Part shown: positions 16,843-25,802 of the stretch, piece after piece
Position numbering within the stretch: the first letter of the stretch is position 1
Layout: each line of letters begins with the position of its first letter
From: Opitutus terrae PB90-1
GTDB lineage: Bacteria; Verrucomicrobiota; Verrucomicrobiia; Opitutales; Opitutaceae
Assembly (NCBI RefSeq): GCF_000019965.1
Contig: NC_010571.1
Location: forward strand, 5,093,001-5,157,000
DNA: 64,000 nucleotides
Direction: 5' to 3'
The notes under the pieces: generated by a model
The model's database searches: none
Seen by the model: the letters and a program-made list of their open reading frames with translations, nothing else
Told to the model about the DNA's origin: nothing
Program-made: the position numbers and the translations under genes

Positions 16843-18390
16843 TCAGAATCGCAGCGCGTCCGGCAGTTGTTTTGCCGCCGCGAGCATTTCCAGCCAGGTC
16901 ACCGGCGCGTGGCGCGCGATCGCACCGCTGCGGTAAAGGAGAGCCAGATACACGTTCCAGCCCGCGGCCGCAGCGGCGATGACGAGCAATGCGCGACGAC
17001 TGCGAGCTCCTGCGCGCCGAAACAACCAGCCCGCGCCGGCCATCATCGGCAGCAGCGCGGCATCGTAGCCGCGGTTGCCGAAGGCGGAGGCAAACCACCA
17101 GCACCACCAGGCGGCGTTGATGAAAGCGGTGGCGCACCAGGCCGCGCCCCAGCCGAGCGCGGCGCCGCGCTGCTGCCAGATCCAGCCCAGCATGCCCGTG
17201 AACGCCACCAGCAGGAACGGATGCCAGTAAAACAGACCGTGCCACGACGAGAACCACGAGTTGAGCAGCTCGGGTCGCGCCCAGTGGAAAGCCTCCCCTT
17301 CCGCGCCGTAGCTGAACACGAACCATTCGCCATACACGACGCGCCACGCCCAGAGCTGCAGCAGAACAAACGGCGCTGCGCCGAGCACCAGCATCGCGAG
17401 GCTCGAGACAGCACGAAGCCGTAGAGCGGGGTCTCCCGACGCCGCCGCGCCAGCAGCTGACCCAATCTCCAGCGTCAGATCTCCCGAATCCGTCGCAGCA
17501 CGCGGAGCGGCGGGGTCGGGAGACCCTGCCCTGCACCGAGCTGCCCGCCGGACCGTCCACGCGACCACCACCCCGAACACGACCAGCTGGAATCGCGTGG
17601 TGACCGCCAGCCCGAACGCGGCTCCCGCCAGCAACCACCAACCGCGATTCACCGTTGGTCGATCCACGGACGAGCCGGCGGTGGCCCGCTCGAGCGCATA
17701 GGCCAGCAGCGCGATCGCGAAAAACGCCGCGCCATGACTCATGCTCAGATTCACGCTCTGGTAATACAGCAGCGGACTCGCCAGCCACACCGTGAGCAGG
17801 CCGAGCAGCGCCGCGGCGCGATCGTTCAGCCAGGAGCTGATCACCTTAACCGCGAGCAACAGCGCCAGCACCGCGAGTAGAGCGTGGCCGACTTGCACGG
17901 CGATCTGGTGCACCGGTCCGAACCCGTCGCCCGACAATGACCACCAGCCCGTCCAGCGACCCACGCCGACGATCGACTCCGCCGCCAGATAGGAGGGCAA
18001 CGTCAGGACGGCCCAGCCTACCCCGTATTTGTTTGGAATCCGGTCGCTCTTCGTCGGCGGCAGCCCTAGCGCTGCGGCGCGCTGCTCAGGCACGAGCGTG
18101 TTGCACGCCGCGAGATCATTGCGGAAATCCCAATCGCCATCCTCGATCGCGGAGCGGAGCCAGAGATAGTTGAACGTGTTGTCGTAGCCGCGCAGCGCGC
18201 TGCGGTACGGGATTTCGGCGAGCTGTGAAACGAAAAACGCGAGGCCAATCACGAAACAAAGCACGACGCCGGCGCGGGCTGCCCCTGAGAGCGCGGCCGC
18301 CCCCGGCCGCAACAGCCCGTCAGCGGCCGACGACGGCCGCGCTCCTGGAGAATCCGTCTCCCCTGCCCCGCTACCCGACGAACAGCCCAT
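16843..18390 (-). CDS. Polytopic membrane protein, glycosyltransferase-like
   Basis: The frame from ATG 18390 gives 515 residues with about 10 membrane helices. A first luminal-type loop contains YRSALRGYDNTFNYLWLRSAIEDGDWDF; acidic residues after the first helix are typical of GT-C enzymes that use polyprenyl-phosphate sugars. A membrane mannosyl- or arabinosyltransferase-like role is plausible but no family was pinned down. Residues about 8-40 are encoded by a GC-rich hairpin repeat (18287-18344), so the native start may be a GTG at 18264. A second hairpin repeat (17425-17526) encodes a hydrophilic loop inside the protein. The gene overlaps the end of the ABC ATPase gene by 20 bp. Confidence 0.55.
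   Translation of the reverse strand: MGCSSGSGAGETDSPGARPSSAADGLLRPGAAALSGAARAGVVLCFVIGLAFFVSQLAEIPYRSALRGYDNTFNYLWLRSAIEDGDWDFRNDLAACNTLVPEQRAAALGLPPTKSDRIPNKYGVGWAVLTLPSYLAAESIVGVGRWTGWWSLSGDGFGPVHQIAVQVGHALLAVLALLLAVKVISSWLNDRAAALLGLLTVWLASPLLYYQSVNLSMSHGAAFFAIALLAYALERATAGSSVDRPTVNRGWWLLAGAAFGLAVTTRFQLVVFGVVVAWTVRRAARCRAGSPDPAAPRAATDSGDLTLEIGSAAGAAASGDPALRLRAVSSLAMLVLGAAPFVLLQLWAWRVVYGEWFVFSYGAEGEAFHWARPELLNSWFSSWHGLFYWHPFLLVAFTGMLGWIWQQRGAALGWGAAWCATAFINAAWWCWWFASAFGNRGYDAALLPMMAGAGWLFRRAGARSRRALLVIAAAAAGWNVYLALLYRSGAIARHAPVTWLEMLAAAKQLPDALRF
17425..17526. repeat. Hairpin repeat inside a coding region
   Basis: The arms GGGGTCTCCCGACGCCGCCGC (from 17427) and GCGGCGGGGTCGGGAGACCC (17507-17526, minus one base) are near reverse complements about 60 bp apart. 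They lie in frame in the membrane protein gene and encode an Ala/Pro/Gly-rich loop (AGSPDPAAPRAATDSGD). Confidence 0.6.
18287..18344. repeat. GC-rich hairpin repeat at the start of the membrane protein gene
   Basis: The arms GAGAGCGCGGCCG (from 18287) and GACGGCCGCGCTC (to 18344) are near-perfect reverse complements with internal GGCCG palindromes. They encode the Ala/Gly/Pro-rich N-terminus of the 16843-18390 reading frame and probably mark non-native sequence. Confidence 0.6.
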
Positions 18391-19063
18391 CGCGCATGCT
18401 GCGGACCGTGTCGCACCGGGCCGCGAGTTCCGGGTTGTGCGTCACCAGCACGACGGCCTGGCCGTGGTCCTTCGCCAGCCGCGTGAGCAGGTCGAACACG
18501 AGGTTCGAGTTTTTCACGTCGAGGTTGCCCGTCGGCTCGTCCGCGAGGATGATCGCCGGCTGGTTGGCCAGCGCGCGGGCGATGGCTACGCGCTGCTGCT
18601 CGCCGCCGGAAAGATGATTCGTCAGCCGGTGCGTTTTTTCGCCCAGCCCGACGTCGCTCAGCAACCCGCGCGCCCGGTCCTCCATTTCAGCCGCCGCGAG
18701 CCGGCCGAGCTTGCGCATCGGCATCATGACGTTTTCGAGCGCCGTGAACTCCTGCATCAAAAAATGAAACTGGAACACGAATCCGATGTGCGCGCCGCGC
18801 GCCGCGGTGCGCTCCAGATCGCTGCTGTTCGACATCAGCTGGCCCTTGATCCAGATGTCGCCCTCTTCCTGCCGATCCAGCAGTCCCAGCAGGTAGAGCA
18901 GCGTCGATTTCCCGCAGCCCGAGGGCCCGACGATGGCGTAGACGTGACCCGCCTGCGCCTCGAACGACACGCCGCGCAGGACGTGCACGCGGCCCTCGTC
19001 CTGACCGAGATGGCGGTGAATGTTGGAGCATCGGAGGGCGAACTCGGGAGCGGTGGTCGACAT
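18371..19063 (-). CDS. ABC transporter ATPase (LolD/MacB/DevA type)
   Basis: The product has 230 residues from ATG 19063, the usual size for LolD/MacB-type ATPases. Motifs: Walker A GPSGCGKSTLLYLLG, Q-loop FVFQFHFLMQEFTALENVMMP, signature LSGGEQQRVAIARAL, Walker B AIILADEPTGNLD, and H-loop VLVTHNPELA. The gene is 8 bp downstream of the FtsX-type permease. It should power the adaptor-permease-TolC complex encoded upstream, a mechanotransmission-type exporter. Confidence 0.92.
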   Translation of the reverse strand: MSTTAPEFALRCSNIHRHLGQDEGRVHVLRGVSFEAQAGHVYAIVGPSGCGKSTLLYLLGLLDRQEEGDIWIKGQLMSNSSDLERTAARGAHIGFVFQFHFLMQEFTALENVMMPMRKLGRLAAAEMEDRARGLLSDVGLGEKTHRLTNHLSGGEQQRVAIARALANQPAIILADEPTGNLDVKNSNLVFDLLTRLAKDHGQAVVLVTHNPELAARCDTVRSMRDGLFVG

Positions 19064-19071
19064 GATCTCTC

Positions 19072-20316
19072 CTATTGCGCCGTGCCGCGAATGACATCGC
19101 CTGGCTCGAGCTTGGCCGCCCGCCGCGCGGGGATCAGGCTGGCCACCATCACCATCGTCACGGCCGTCAGCACCGCGGCGACGTAGTGCCACACCGACCA
19201 GGCGACGATGAAGGTTTCCGTTTTGAAAATTCCGGTGACTCGCAGCGGCAGCTGCGACACGCCCCAGGTGATGCCGGCGCCGAGGAGACATCCGCCGACG
19301 GTGCCGATCGCGAGCACGATCACGGCCTGCCAGAGGAAAATTTGGGAAATGTCCTGCCGGGTGTAGCCCATCGAACGCAGGATCGCGATCTCCTTGGTCT
19401 TCTCGAGCACGATCATCGCGAGCGTGTTGAACATCGCCAAACCCGCGATAAGCGTGAACACCGACACCGTGATCGCCGTCGACATCCGCAGCGCGCGAAA
19501 CACCTCGAGCCAAGTCTTCTCGCGCACCTGCCAGGGTCGCGTCTGGTGCTTCAGCACCTCTTCCATCCGCGCGGCATCCTCGGGGGCCCGCTCGATATCG
19601 GTGACGTTGATCTGAATGTATGAGGCCCCCGTCGGTTTTTTCAGCAGCGAGCGGGCTTCGCTCAGGTGCACAAAAACCCGGCTGCGGTCGTACTCACTCA
19701 CGCCCGTTTCAAAGATCGCGCTCACGCGATAACGGCGCTGCTGGTCCAATGTTTCGAGGACCAGTGAATCGCCCACCGCGAGTTGGAGCCGGTTCGCCAT
19801 TTCGCGGCCCACCAGCGCCCCGGTGGGCGCTCCGCGGAAAGTCGCCGCCTGGCCGCGTACAATCTGTCGCTCCAGATCCGACACCTTCACGTGATCGTCG
19901 AAATCGATGCCGTACACCCGGACGGTGTCATGGGAGAGTGAACTGCGGACAATCACCTGGCCCGTCAGCACGGTCGAAACCGCCACGACGTTGGAGAATT
20001 GCCGCACCGCCTCGCTTACGAGTTCGGGCTCCTCGATGCCTTCGATGTATTTGCGGCCCTCCGGCTGCCGAATGCTGAAAATCGACGCGGTGTTGCCCGC
20101 CGCCATGCTGCGCATCGTGTCCTGCACGCGATCCTTGATCTGGATCGCGCCGTCCGTGCCCAACATCGTGTGGACAAAAAGCTTCTCGAAACCCGTCGTC
20201 GTCGCCTGGGTCACGACAAAGAGTCCAACCCCGAGCACGATGCACGAGAGGCTCATCGCCATCGCGCGCTTCTTCGCGGTCAGAAACCGAAATGCGATCC
20301 GCAGGTTGGGCGACAT
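19072..20316 (-). CDS. ABC transporter permease, FtsX/MacB-like (DevC/LolC type)
   Basis: The product has 414 residues. The layout is one N-terminal helix (MSLSCIVLGVGLFVVTQ), a large periplasmic domain of about 230 residues, then three C-terminal helices (around TVSVFTLIAGLAMFNTLAMIVL, VIVLAIGTVGGCLLGAGITWG and AAVLTAVTMVMVASLIPARRA). This is the FtsX-fold seen in LolCE, MacB and DevC. The partner genes (ATPase, HlyD-type adaptor, TolC) fit a MacAB- or DevBCA-like exporter of a small molecule, glycolipid or peptide. Substrate unknown. Confidence 0.88.
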   Translation of the reverse strand: MSPNLRIAFRFLTAKKRAMAMSLSCIVLGVGLFVVTQATTTGFEKLFVHTMLGTDGAIQIKDRVQDTMRSMAAGNTASIFSIRQPEGRKYIEGIEEPELVSEAVRQFSNVVAVSTVLTGQVIVRSSLSHDTVRVYGIDFDDHVKVSDLERQIVRGQAATFRGAPTGALVGREMANRLQLAVGDSLVLETLDQQRRYRVSAIFETGVSEYDRSRVFVHLSEARSLLKKPTGASYIQINVTDIERAPEDAARMEEVLKHQTRPWQVREKTWLEVFRALRMSTAITVSVFTLIAGLAMFNTLAMIVLEKTKEIAILRSMGYTRQDISQIFLWQAVIVLAIGTVGGCLLGAGITWGVSQLPLRVTGIFKTETFIVAWSVWHYVAAVLTAVTMVMVASLIPARRAAKLEPGDVIRGTAQ

Positions 20317-20334
20317 GTCCGAGGCGACTTGTCG

Positions 20335-21438
20335 TTAACGGCCCGACGCATCGTCCACGCGGACGCGATCACCGTCACGAAAACGATCGAGATCGTCCAC
20401 GATCACCTGCTCACCGGCCTTGAGCCCTTTCAGAATCTCCACGGACGTGAGGCTGACATAACCCACCTCCACCGTGCGCAGCCGCACGCGGCCGTTCTCT
20501 ACGACCAAGACATTGTTTCCGAACAGCGCGCGCCGCGGAATGATCGCCTCGGCATCGCGCTCGCCGACCACGATCGTCAGTTCGCCGGTGAGCCCCGGGA
20601 CCAGCTTCTCCGGTTCGATCTGCACCTCGAGATACACGATGTAACGCTGCGTAGCCGGATCGGCGGTGGGCAGGATCTTGGTGACTTTAGCCCGATACTG
20701 TTGCTCCCCGTAGCCAAGAAACCGCACCTGCGCATCCTGTCCCTCGCGCACCCCGGCGAAGTTCTCCTCGCTGATCCGTCCCTCCACTGTGCGCGTCGTG
20801 CTGATCAGGATCGCGATGGGCGCGCCGCCGCCGATCAAGTCGCCCGGTCGTGCGCGCACTTCGGCGACCACGCCGTCAAATGGAGCGACGATGGTCATTT
20901 TCTCCAACTCGCGCCGCTTCGCCTTCAGCGTGTTCTCGAACGTCGCCAGTTCGTGCTCGTTGCCCACCTCCTCCAAGGCCAGCTTCTGTTCGATCGCCTT
21001 CAGCCCACGCCGCTGTTTCTCCAGCTCCGCGACCGGGTAGTTTCCGCTCTCCACCATCCGCTCGAGATGCGCGATGTTTTCGCGCGCCGTGACGAGGTCG
21101 AGCCGGGTCGACGAGCCGATCTCGAGGCTTTTTTTTCGCGCCGCGTAGTCGCTCTCGATCCGCTCGATTTCGAGTTCAAGATCGCCGGTGTCGAGTTGCA
21201 CCAGGAAATCGCCTTGGCGGACCTTCAAGCCCGGATCCAGCTCGCTCTTGATGACCCGGCCGCCAATCTCGCTCTTCAGTTCCATCTGATACTCGGCCCG
21301 CACGATGACGCTGCCGGGCACGAGATTGACGGCGCGGTCCTTGACCGCCGCGCTGACTTGCGCCGTTGGCCGCAGGTAGAGGCTCAACGCAACACCCAGC
21401 ACGACCAGCGCCGCAGCGATAAACAGGAACTTTTTCAT
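20335..21438 (-). CDS. Periplasmic adaptor (HlyD/MacA/DevB family)
   Basis: The product has 367 residues: an N-terminal anchor (FLFIAAALVVLGVALSLYL), a lipoyl half-motif (KSEIGGRVIKSELDPGLKVRQGDFLVQLD), a long coiled-coil hairpin (about residues 85-195), the second lipoyl half (VAPFDGVVAEVRARPGDLIGGG) and a beta-barrel/membrane-proximal domain. The ATG overlaps the tolC stop by 4 bp, and the permease follows 18 bp later. It should join the permease to the outer-membrane channel. Confidence 0.9.
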   Translation of the reverse strand: MKKFLFIAAALVVLGVALSLYLRPTAQVSAAVKDRAVNLVPGSVIVRAEYQMELKSEIGGRVIKSELDPGLKVRQGDFLVQLDTGDLELEIERIESDYAARKKSLEIGSSTRLDLVTARENIAHLERMVESGNYPVAELEKQRRGLKAIEQKLALEEVGNEHELATFENTLKAKRRELEKMTIVAPFDGVVAEVRARPGDLIGGGAPIAILISTTRTVEGRISEENFAGVREGQDAQVRFLGYGEQQYRAKVTKILPTADPATQRYIVYLEVQIEPEKLVPGLTGELTIVVGERDAEAIIPRRALFGNNVLVVENGRVRLRTVEVGYVSLTSVEILKGLKAGEQVIVDDLDRFRDGDRVRVDDASGR

Positions 21439-22844
21439 CGAGGTAAAGAGGGCAGGTTCGTGAGCGCAGGATCGTTCAACGTGGCGGAGAGCAAATCCGC
21501 CGCCCGCAGCAGGTAATCCTGACGGGCGTTAAAGGTGCTCACCCGCGCATCAAACAGCTGCAGCCGCGCGTTCTCGAGATCGGTGGGCGACGCGAGCCCG
21601 AGCTTTTGATCCTCTTCCTTGGTCCGGAAGCTGCGCTCGCCGAGCGCGAGATACTCCTCCGACATCGCCAGCCCGCGCGCGGCGAAGTCCAACTGTCGTT
21701 TTTTCGCGCGGACGCTCACCAACACGTTCTCGCGCTGCACTTCATAGGTGCGCTCGGCCTGTCGCCGCCGCGCCAGCGCCGACGCCTTGGCCGCGCGGCT
21801 GGCAAACCCGTCGAAGATCGACCAGTTCACCGAAACTCCCGTGTAGAGCGACTGCACTTCGTAGCGGTAGTTGCGGGCGCTGTTCTGCGTGTAGACATAG
21901 TCCTGCTGGTCCTGCGTCAATCCCACGACTGCGTTCACCTTTGGCCGCAACCGCGTCTTTGCGATGTCGTAGTTCAACTGCTCGATATCGACCTGGCGGC
22001 GGAGATTCTCCAGTCCGTAGGTCACCGGATCCTCCTGGGTGGTGAACGCGCGCACGAGGCCGTCGATCTCGGTTTCCGCGCGCGCGATCGCCGGGATTTC
22101 CCGCGGCACCTCCTCGTCCGGAATCGTCGGCATGCCGCAAAGTTTCCCGAGCACATACCGCGCGGTATCGTAATCCTCCTGAAACCGATCCGTCCACAGC
22201 CGGGCCTGCTCGGCGCCCATCCGCGCGGAGAACAGGTCGGATTCGGAGATTTCCTTGCGTTCGAACCGCTCGCGCGCGATCTGCCACGATTGTTCGGCCA
22301 TCCGCTGCGTGGCGCGCGTCCGCTCCACGCTGAGTCGCTTGAAAATCAGCTGAAGATACTGGGAGCGGATTTCGCTGATCAGCAGCCGGTAGGCTTCGAC
22401 GGTGTCTCCCTGGGCAATCTTCACCTTCAGCTCGCCGATCCGGCTGGCGTCCTTCAACGCGCCCCAATGGAAGAGCGGTTGTTCGAGAAAAACGTTGTAA
22501 GCCACCTTCTGGGTCGTGGTGGTTTCCGAGGCGTCGCCCCGGCGATCCTGCGTCCACGGGTAATAGCTGCCGTAGGCCCGCATCGAGGGCAGCTGGCCTG
22601 CACGCAGCGTCGTCCGCTCGGCTTCGGCCACAATCTCGTCGGTGTTGCGGGCGATCATCCGCGGCGCCTGCTTGACCGCGGTTTCCAGCAACCGCTTCAA
22701 CCCGGGAAAGTAGTTTTCGGGCAGCGGCAGGACGGGACTGCGCAGCGGTTGCGCTGGAAGGGAGCCGACGAAGAGAACGGAGCAGACGCCCGCGAAGGCC
22801 AGAAGGCGAAGGAGACGAAGCATCAAAGGAGGGACGATGGGCAT
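21435..22844 (-). CDS. TolC-family outer membrane efflux protein
   Basis: From ATG 22844 the product has 469 residues: a signal peptide (LRLLRLLAFAGVCSVLFVGSLPAQP), then two TolC repeats rich in helical Ala/Arg/Glu segments. The conserved-looking block NVFLEQPLFHWGALKDASRI and the second-half VNWSIFDGFASRAAKASALA are the tandem beta-strand/helix entries of OEP domains. An alternative start is ATG 22823. The frame is open further upstream to 22988, but that region precedes the signal peptide. First gene of the export operon; 288 bp separate it from the divergent dehydratase gene. Confidence 0.85.
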   Translation of the reverse strand: MPIVPPLMLRLLRLLAFAGVCSVLFVGSLPAQPLRSPVLPLPENYFPGLKRLLETAVKQAPRMIARNTDEIVAEAERTTLRAGQLPSMRAYGSYYPWTQDRRGDASETTTTQKVAYNVFLEQPLFHWGALKDASRIGELKVKIAQGDTVEAYRLLISEIRSQYLQLIFKRLSVERTRATQRMAEQSWQIARERFERKEISESDLFSARMGAEQARLWTDRFQEDYDTARYVLGKLCGMPTIPDEEVPREIPAIARAETEIDGLVRAFTTQEDPVTYGLENLRRQVDIEQLNYDIAKTRLRPKVNAVVGLTQDQQDYVYTQNSARNYRYEVQSLYTGVSVNWSIFDGFASRAAKASALARRRQAERTYEVQRENVLVSVRAKKRQLDFAARGLAMSEEYLALGERSFRTKEEDQKLGLASPTDLENARLQLFDARVSTFNARQDYLLRAADLLSATLNDPALTNLPSLPR

Positions 22845-23132
22845 TTCCTGCGTGGAGACGACGACTCGCCGACACTGCAGCAGATCTGTGAGCCAATCGG
22901 AAGTCTTCAGTTCCGTCGCAATCGCGCAGAAGGCAGTCTGTCGCAACGCCGTGCAAGCTGAAATTGTCGCCGGCTCGCAAGGTCGCACGGGCTTTCCGCC
23001 CGCGGATTACGCCGCGCGCCCCATTGCAGTTCGCCACCCGCTATCTTACGTCACGGGCGAGATGCTCGTGCCATGCCCGGTCGTGTTTGGCTTTGCGCTC
23101 GGCGGTGCCCGCGCCATAACCACGGGGTTCTC

Positions 23133-24110
23133 ATGCCCAAAGCATTCATCACCGGCATCACCGGCCAGGACGGCTCGTATCTGTGCGAGTGGCTGCTGGC
23201 CCGCGATTACGAGGTGCACGGTCTGGTGCACCGGCCGGATGCCCTCGCCGCGAGCAATATCCGCCACCTCGTGACCGACGCGAAGGTGCTGGGCCAACGG
23301 CTGTTTTTGCACAATGGCGCGTTCGAAGACGCGACGCACCTGCGCCGGATCATCAGTCGCGCCAAGCCGAACGAGTTCTACCATCTCGCCGGTCAGTCGA
23401 GTCCGCGACTCAGCCTCGAACTGCCCGAAAGCACGGTCGACAGCATTGGGATGGCCACGCTCCGGTTGCTCGAGATTCTGCGCGACCTGCCGGACCCACC
23501 GAAGTTTCTCTACGCGTCGAGCAGCGAGGTCTTTGGCTCGCCGCCACATTCACCGCAGGACGAACTCACGCCGGTCAACCCGACGACGCCCTACGGCGCG
23601 GCGAAGGCGTTTTCCCAGCAAATGGCGCGGATCTACCGCATCGCCTATGGGCTGCAGACGTGCGCGGTGATTCTCTACAACCACGAGTCGCCCCGCCGCA
23701 GCAGCAACTTCGTGACGATGAAGGTCGCCCGCGCCGCCGCGCGCATCAAGCGCGGGCTGCAGCAGGAGGTCCTGCTCGGCAGCCTCGAGGGCAAGCGCGA
23801 CTGGGGCTGGGCGCCCGATTACGTGCGCGGCATGTGGCTGATCCTGCAGGAGCAGAAGGTCGATGATTTCGTGCTCGCCACCGGCGAGCTGCACTCGGTC
23901 GCCGAACTGGTCGCGACCGCATTCGAGTGCGTCGGCCTGAACGCGCGCGACCACGTGCGCCACGATCAAAATCTCGTGACCACCGTCGAACCGGTTGCGC
24001 CCTGCGGAAATCCCGGGAAAGCGCGCCGGATCCTCGGCTGGGAAAACACCGTGCCGTTCAAGGAAATGGTCGCGCGACTGGTTGAAGCGGAACTCAAGAA
24101 GCTCGCATGA
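23133..24110 (+). CDS. NAD(P)-dependent GDP-mannose 4,6-dehydratase-like sugar epimerase/dehydratase
   Basis: With ATG 23133 the product has 325 residues starting [17 protein letters not shown], the GxxGxxG nucleotide site of Gmd-type short-chain dehydrogenases. Catalytic marks are SSSEVFG and YGAAK (Y-x3-K). The NHESPRRSSNFVTMKV and GSLEGKRDWGWAPDYVRGMW blocks are Gmd signatures. It is clearly paralogous to the gene at 27384 but diverged, with a shorter loop after the N-terminal Rossmann strand. It may act on a different NDP-sugar. It overlaps cysC by 4 bp, tying nucleotide-sugar and PAPS synthesis together. Confidence 0.85.
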   Translation: MPKAFITGITGQDGSYLCEWLLARDYEVHGLVHRPDALAASNIRHLVTDAKVLGQRLFLHNGAFEDATHLRRIISRAKPNEFYHLAGQSSPRLSLELPESTVDSIGMATLRLLEILRDLPDPPKFLYASSSEVFGSPPHSPQDELTPVNPTTPYGAAKAFSQQMARIYRIAYGLQTCAVILYNHESPRRSSNFVTMKVARAAARIKRGLQQEVLLGSLEGKRDWGWAPDYVRGMWLILQEQKVDDFVLATGELHSVAELVATAFECVGLNARDHVRHDQNLVTTVEPVAPCGNPGKARRILGWENTVPFKEMVARLVEAELKKLA

Positions 24111-24697
24111 GCGCCGCGCGTCACGTCTCGCGCCTCCCGGAGGCAGCAGCTGACAGGGCCTCGTTCACGCCTCACGTCTTCTGGCTGTGCGGACTCTCCG
24201 GCGCCGGCAAATCGACACTCGCCGCACGGCTCGCCACGGCGTTGCGCGCGCGCGCGATTCCGGTGCTCGAGCTCGACGGCGACCGCTTGCGCGGCGGCTT
24301 GTGCGCGGGACTGGGTTTCTCCGACGCCGACCGTTCGGAAAACCTCCGCCGCGCAGCCGAGACGGCGAAGCTCGGGGTCAGCTCGCAGCTCTGCGTCGTG
24401 GCATCGTTCATCACGCCGCTCGAAAACCAGCGGCAGCTGATCGCGCGCACGATCGATCGCGACTGCCTGTCGTTCGTCTTTCTCGACGCGCCGCTCGACG
24501 TCTGCCGCGCGCGCGACGTGAAGGGGCTCTACGCCAGGGCCAAAACCGGCGCGGTACCCCACATGACCGGGCTCACCTCCGCCTTTGAACCACCGAGAAA
24601 CGCGGATCTGACAATCGAAACCAGCCGGGAAACCATCGACCGGTGCAGCGAGCGCCTGGTGGCGTTTGCCCTGACGCGGCTCCGCCCGCCCCGCTGA
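24107..24697 (+). CDS. cysC: Adenylylsulfate (APS) kinase
   Basis: The product has 196 residues. It carries a P-loop CGLSGAGKSTLA, the ELDGDRLR block equivalent to the APS-kinase DGDNVR, DRSENLRRAAETAKL, and RARDVKGLYARAKTGAVPHMTG, which matches RDxKGLYxxARxGxxxxFTG with Met for Phe. It phosphorylates APS to PAPS, the sulfate donor. The ATG overlaps the preceding dehydratase stop by 4 bp. With cysD, cysN and a sulfotransferase nearby, the PAPS is likely used for glycan sulfation rather than cysteine synthesis. Confidence 0.92.
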   Translation: MSAARHVSRLPEAAADRASFTPHVFWLCGLSGAGKSTLAARLATALRARAIPVLELDGDRLRGGLCAGLGFSDADRSENLRRAAETAKLGVSSQLCVVASFITPLENQRQLIARTIDRDCLSFVFLDAPLDVCRARDVKGLYARAKTGAVPHMTGLTSAFEPPRNADLTIETSRETIDRCSERLVAFALTRLRPPR

Positions 24698-24747
24698 CGT
24701 TCTGAAGGCGAAATGCGTTGTGAAGAGATCAGGTTTTCCAATCCAGC

Positions 24748-24829
24748 TTCAACCACAGATGCACACAGATAAACACAGATTAGGACCGGATTTCCATCTG
24801 TGTTCATCTGTGTCCATCTGTGGTGAAAA
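24748..24829. repeat. Intergenic hairpin of 10-nt CACAGAT words
   Basis: The left arm 24748-24780 contains three CACAGAT words spaced 10 nt apart and the right arm 24796-24829 contains their reverse complement ATCTGTG, also three times. The arms pair over about 33 nt with few mismatches around a 15-nt loop. It lies between cysC and cysD. A second member of this family is at 53793-53884. Confidence 0.85.
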
Positions 24830-24856
24830 CCGTCTGAGGTTTGCCCCAATCGGATC

Positions 24857-25762
24857 ATGACTTCCCTGCACCTCAGCCACCTCGACCTGCTCGAGCACGA
24901 GGCGATTCACATCCTGCGCGAAACCGCCGCGCAATTCGCCTCGGCCGCCGTGCTTTTCTCCGGCGGCAAAGACTCGCTGGTGCTCGCCGCGCTGGCGCGC
25001 AAGGCCTTCGCCCCGGCGCGCCCACCCTTTCCGCTGCTTCACATCGATACCGGTCACAATTTTCCCGAGACGCTCGCGTTCCGCGACGAGTTTGCCCGGA
25101 CCTGCGGCTACCAGCTGATCGTTCGGCGCGTACAGGACACGATCGACGCCGGCCGCGTGACCGAGGAAACCGGCCCGAACGCCAGCCGCAACGTGCTGCA
25201 AACGGTGACGCTGCTCGACGCAATCGCCGAGTTGAAGCTCGACGCCGCGCTGGGCGGCGGCCGCCGCGACGAGGAAAAAGCGCGCGCCAAGGAGCGCGTG
25301 TTTTCGCACCGCGATGAATTCGGGCAGTGGGATCCGCGGAACCAGCGGCCCGAGCTCTGGAACCTTTATAACGGCCGCAAGCGCGCGGGAGAACATTTCC
25401 GCGTGTTCCCGCTCAGCAACTGGACGGAACTCGACGTGTGGGCTTACATCCGCCGCGAACGGCTACCGCTGCCGAGCCTCTACTTTGCGCACGAGCGCGA
25501 GGTGTTTCTGCGCAACGGCTCGCTGCTCGCCGTCTCCCCGGCCCTCCCGCTGCTCCCCAGCGAACAACCCCAGCGCGAAACGGTTCGTTTCCGCACTGTC
25601 GGCGACATGACCTGCACCGGCGCGATCCGCTCGACCGCCGCCACGCTCGACGCGATCGTCGCCGAAATCGCCGCCGCGCGACAAACCGAACGCGGCACAC
25701 GCTACGACGACCAGCGCTCCGAGACGGCGATGGAAGACCGCAAAAAAGCCGGCTATTTCTAG
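24857..25762 (+). CDS. cysD: Sulfate adenylyltransferase subunit 2 (ATP sulfurylase, small subunit)
   Basis: The product has 301 residues, standard for CysD. The PP-loop is VLFSGGKDSLVLAALARKAF, followed by LLHIDTGHNFPE, GGGRRDEEKARAKERVFSHRD and LSNWTELDVWAYIRRE, all CysD landmarks; the C-terminus AMEDRKKAGYF is the usual end. It makes APS from ATP and sulfate together with the GTPase CysN. It precedes cysN by 40 bp. Confidence 0.96.
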   Translation: MTSLHLSHLDLLEHEAIHILRETAAQFASAAVLFSGGKDSLVLAALARKAFAPARPPFPLLHIDTGHNFPETLAFRDEFARTCGYQLIVRRVQDTIDAGRVTEETGPNASRNVLQTVTLLDAIAELKLDAALGGGRRDEEKARAKERVFSHRDEFGQWDPRNQRPELWNLYNGRKRAGEHFRVFPLSNWTELDVWAYIRRERLPLPSLYFAHEREVFLRNGSLLAVSPALPLLPSEQPQRETVRFRTVGDMTCTGAIRSTAATLDAIVAEIAAARQTERGTRYDDQRSETAMEDRKKAGYF

Positions 25763-25802
25763 CTGCACCGCCGATTCGTTCCGCAGACCGAACTCCCCAA
25801 CC

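Noticed and set aside
19999-22961. Long plus-strand frames at 19999-21516 and 21606-22961
   Set aside because: Antisense shadows of the adaptor and tolC genes, with no recognisable domains.
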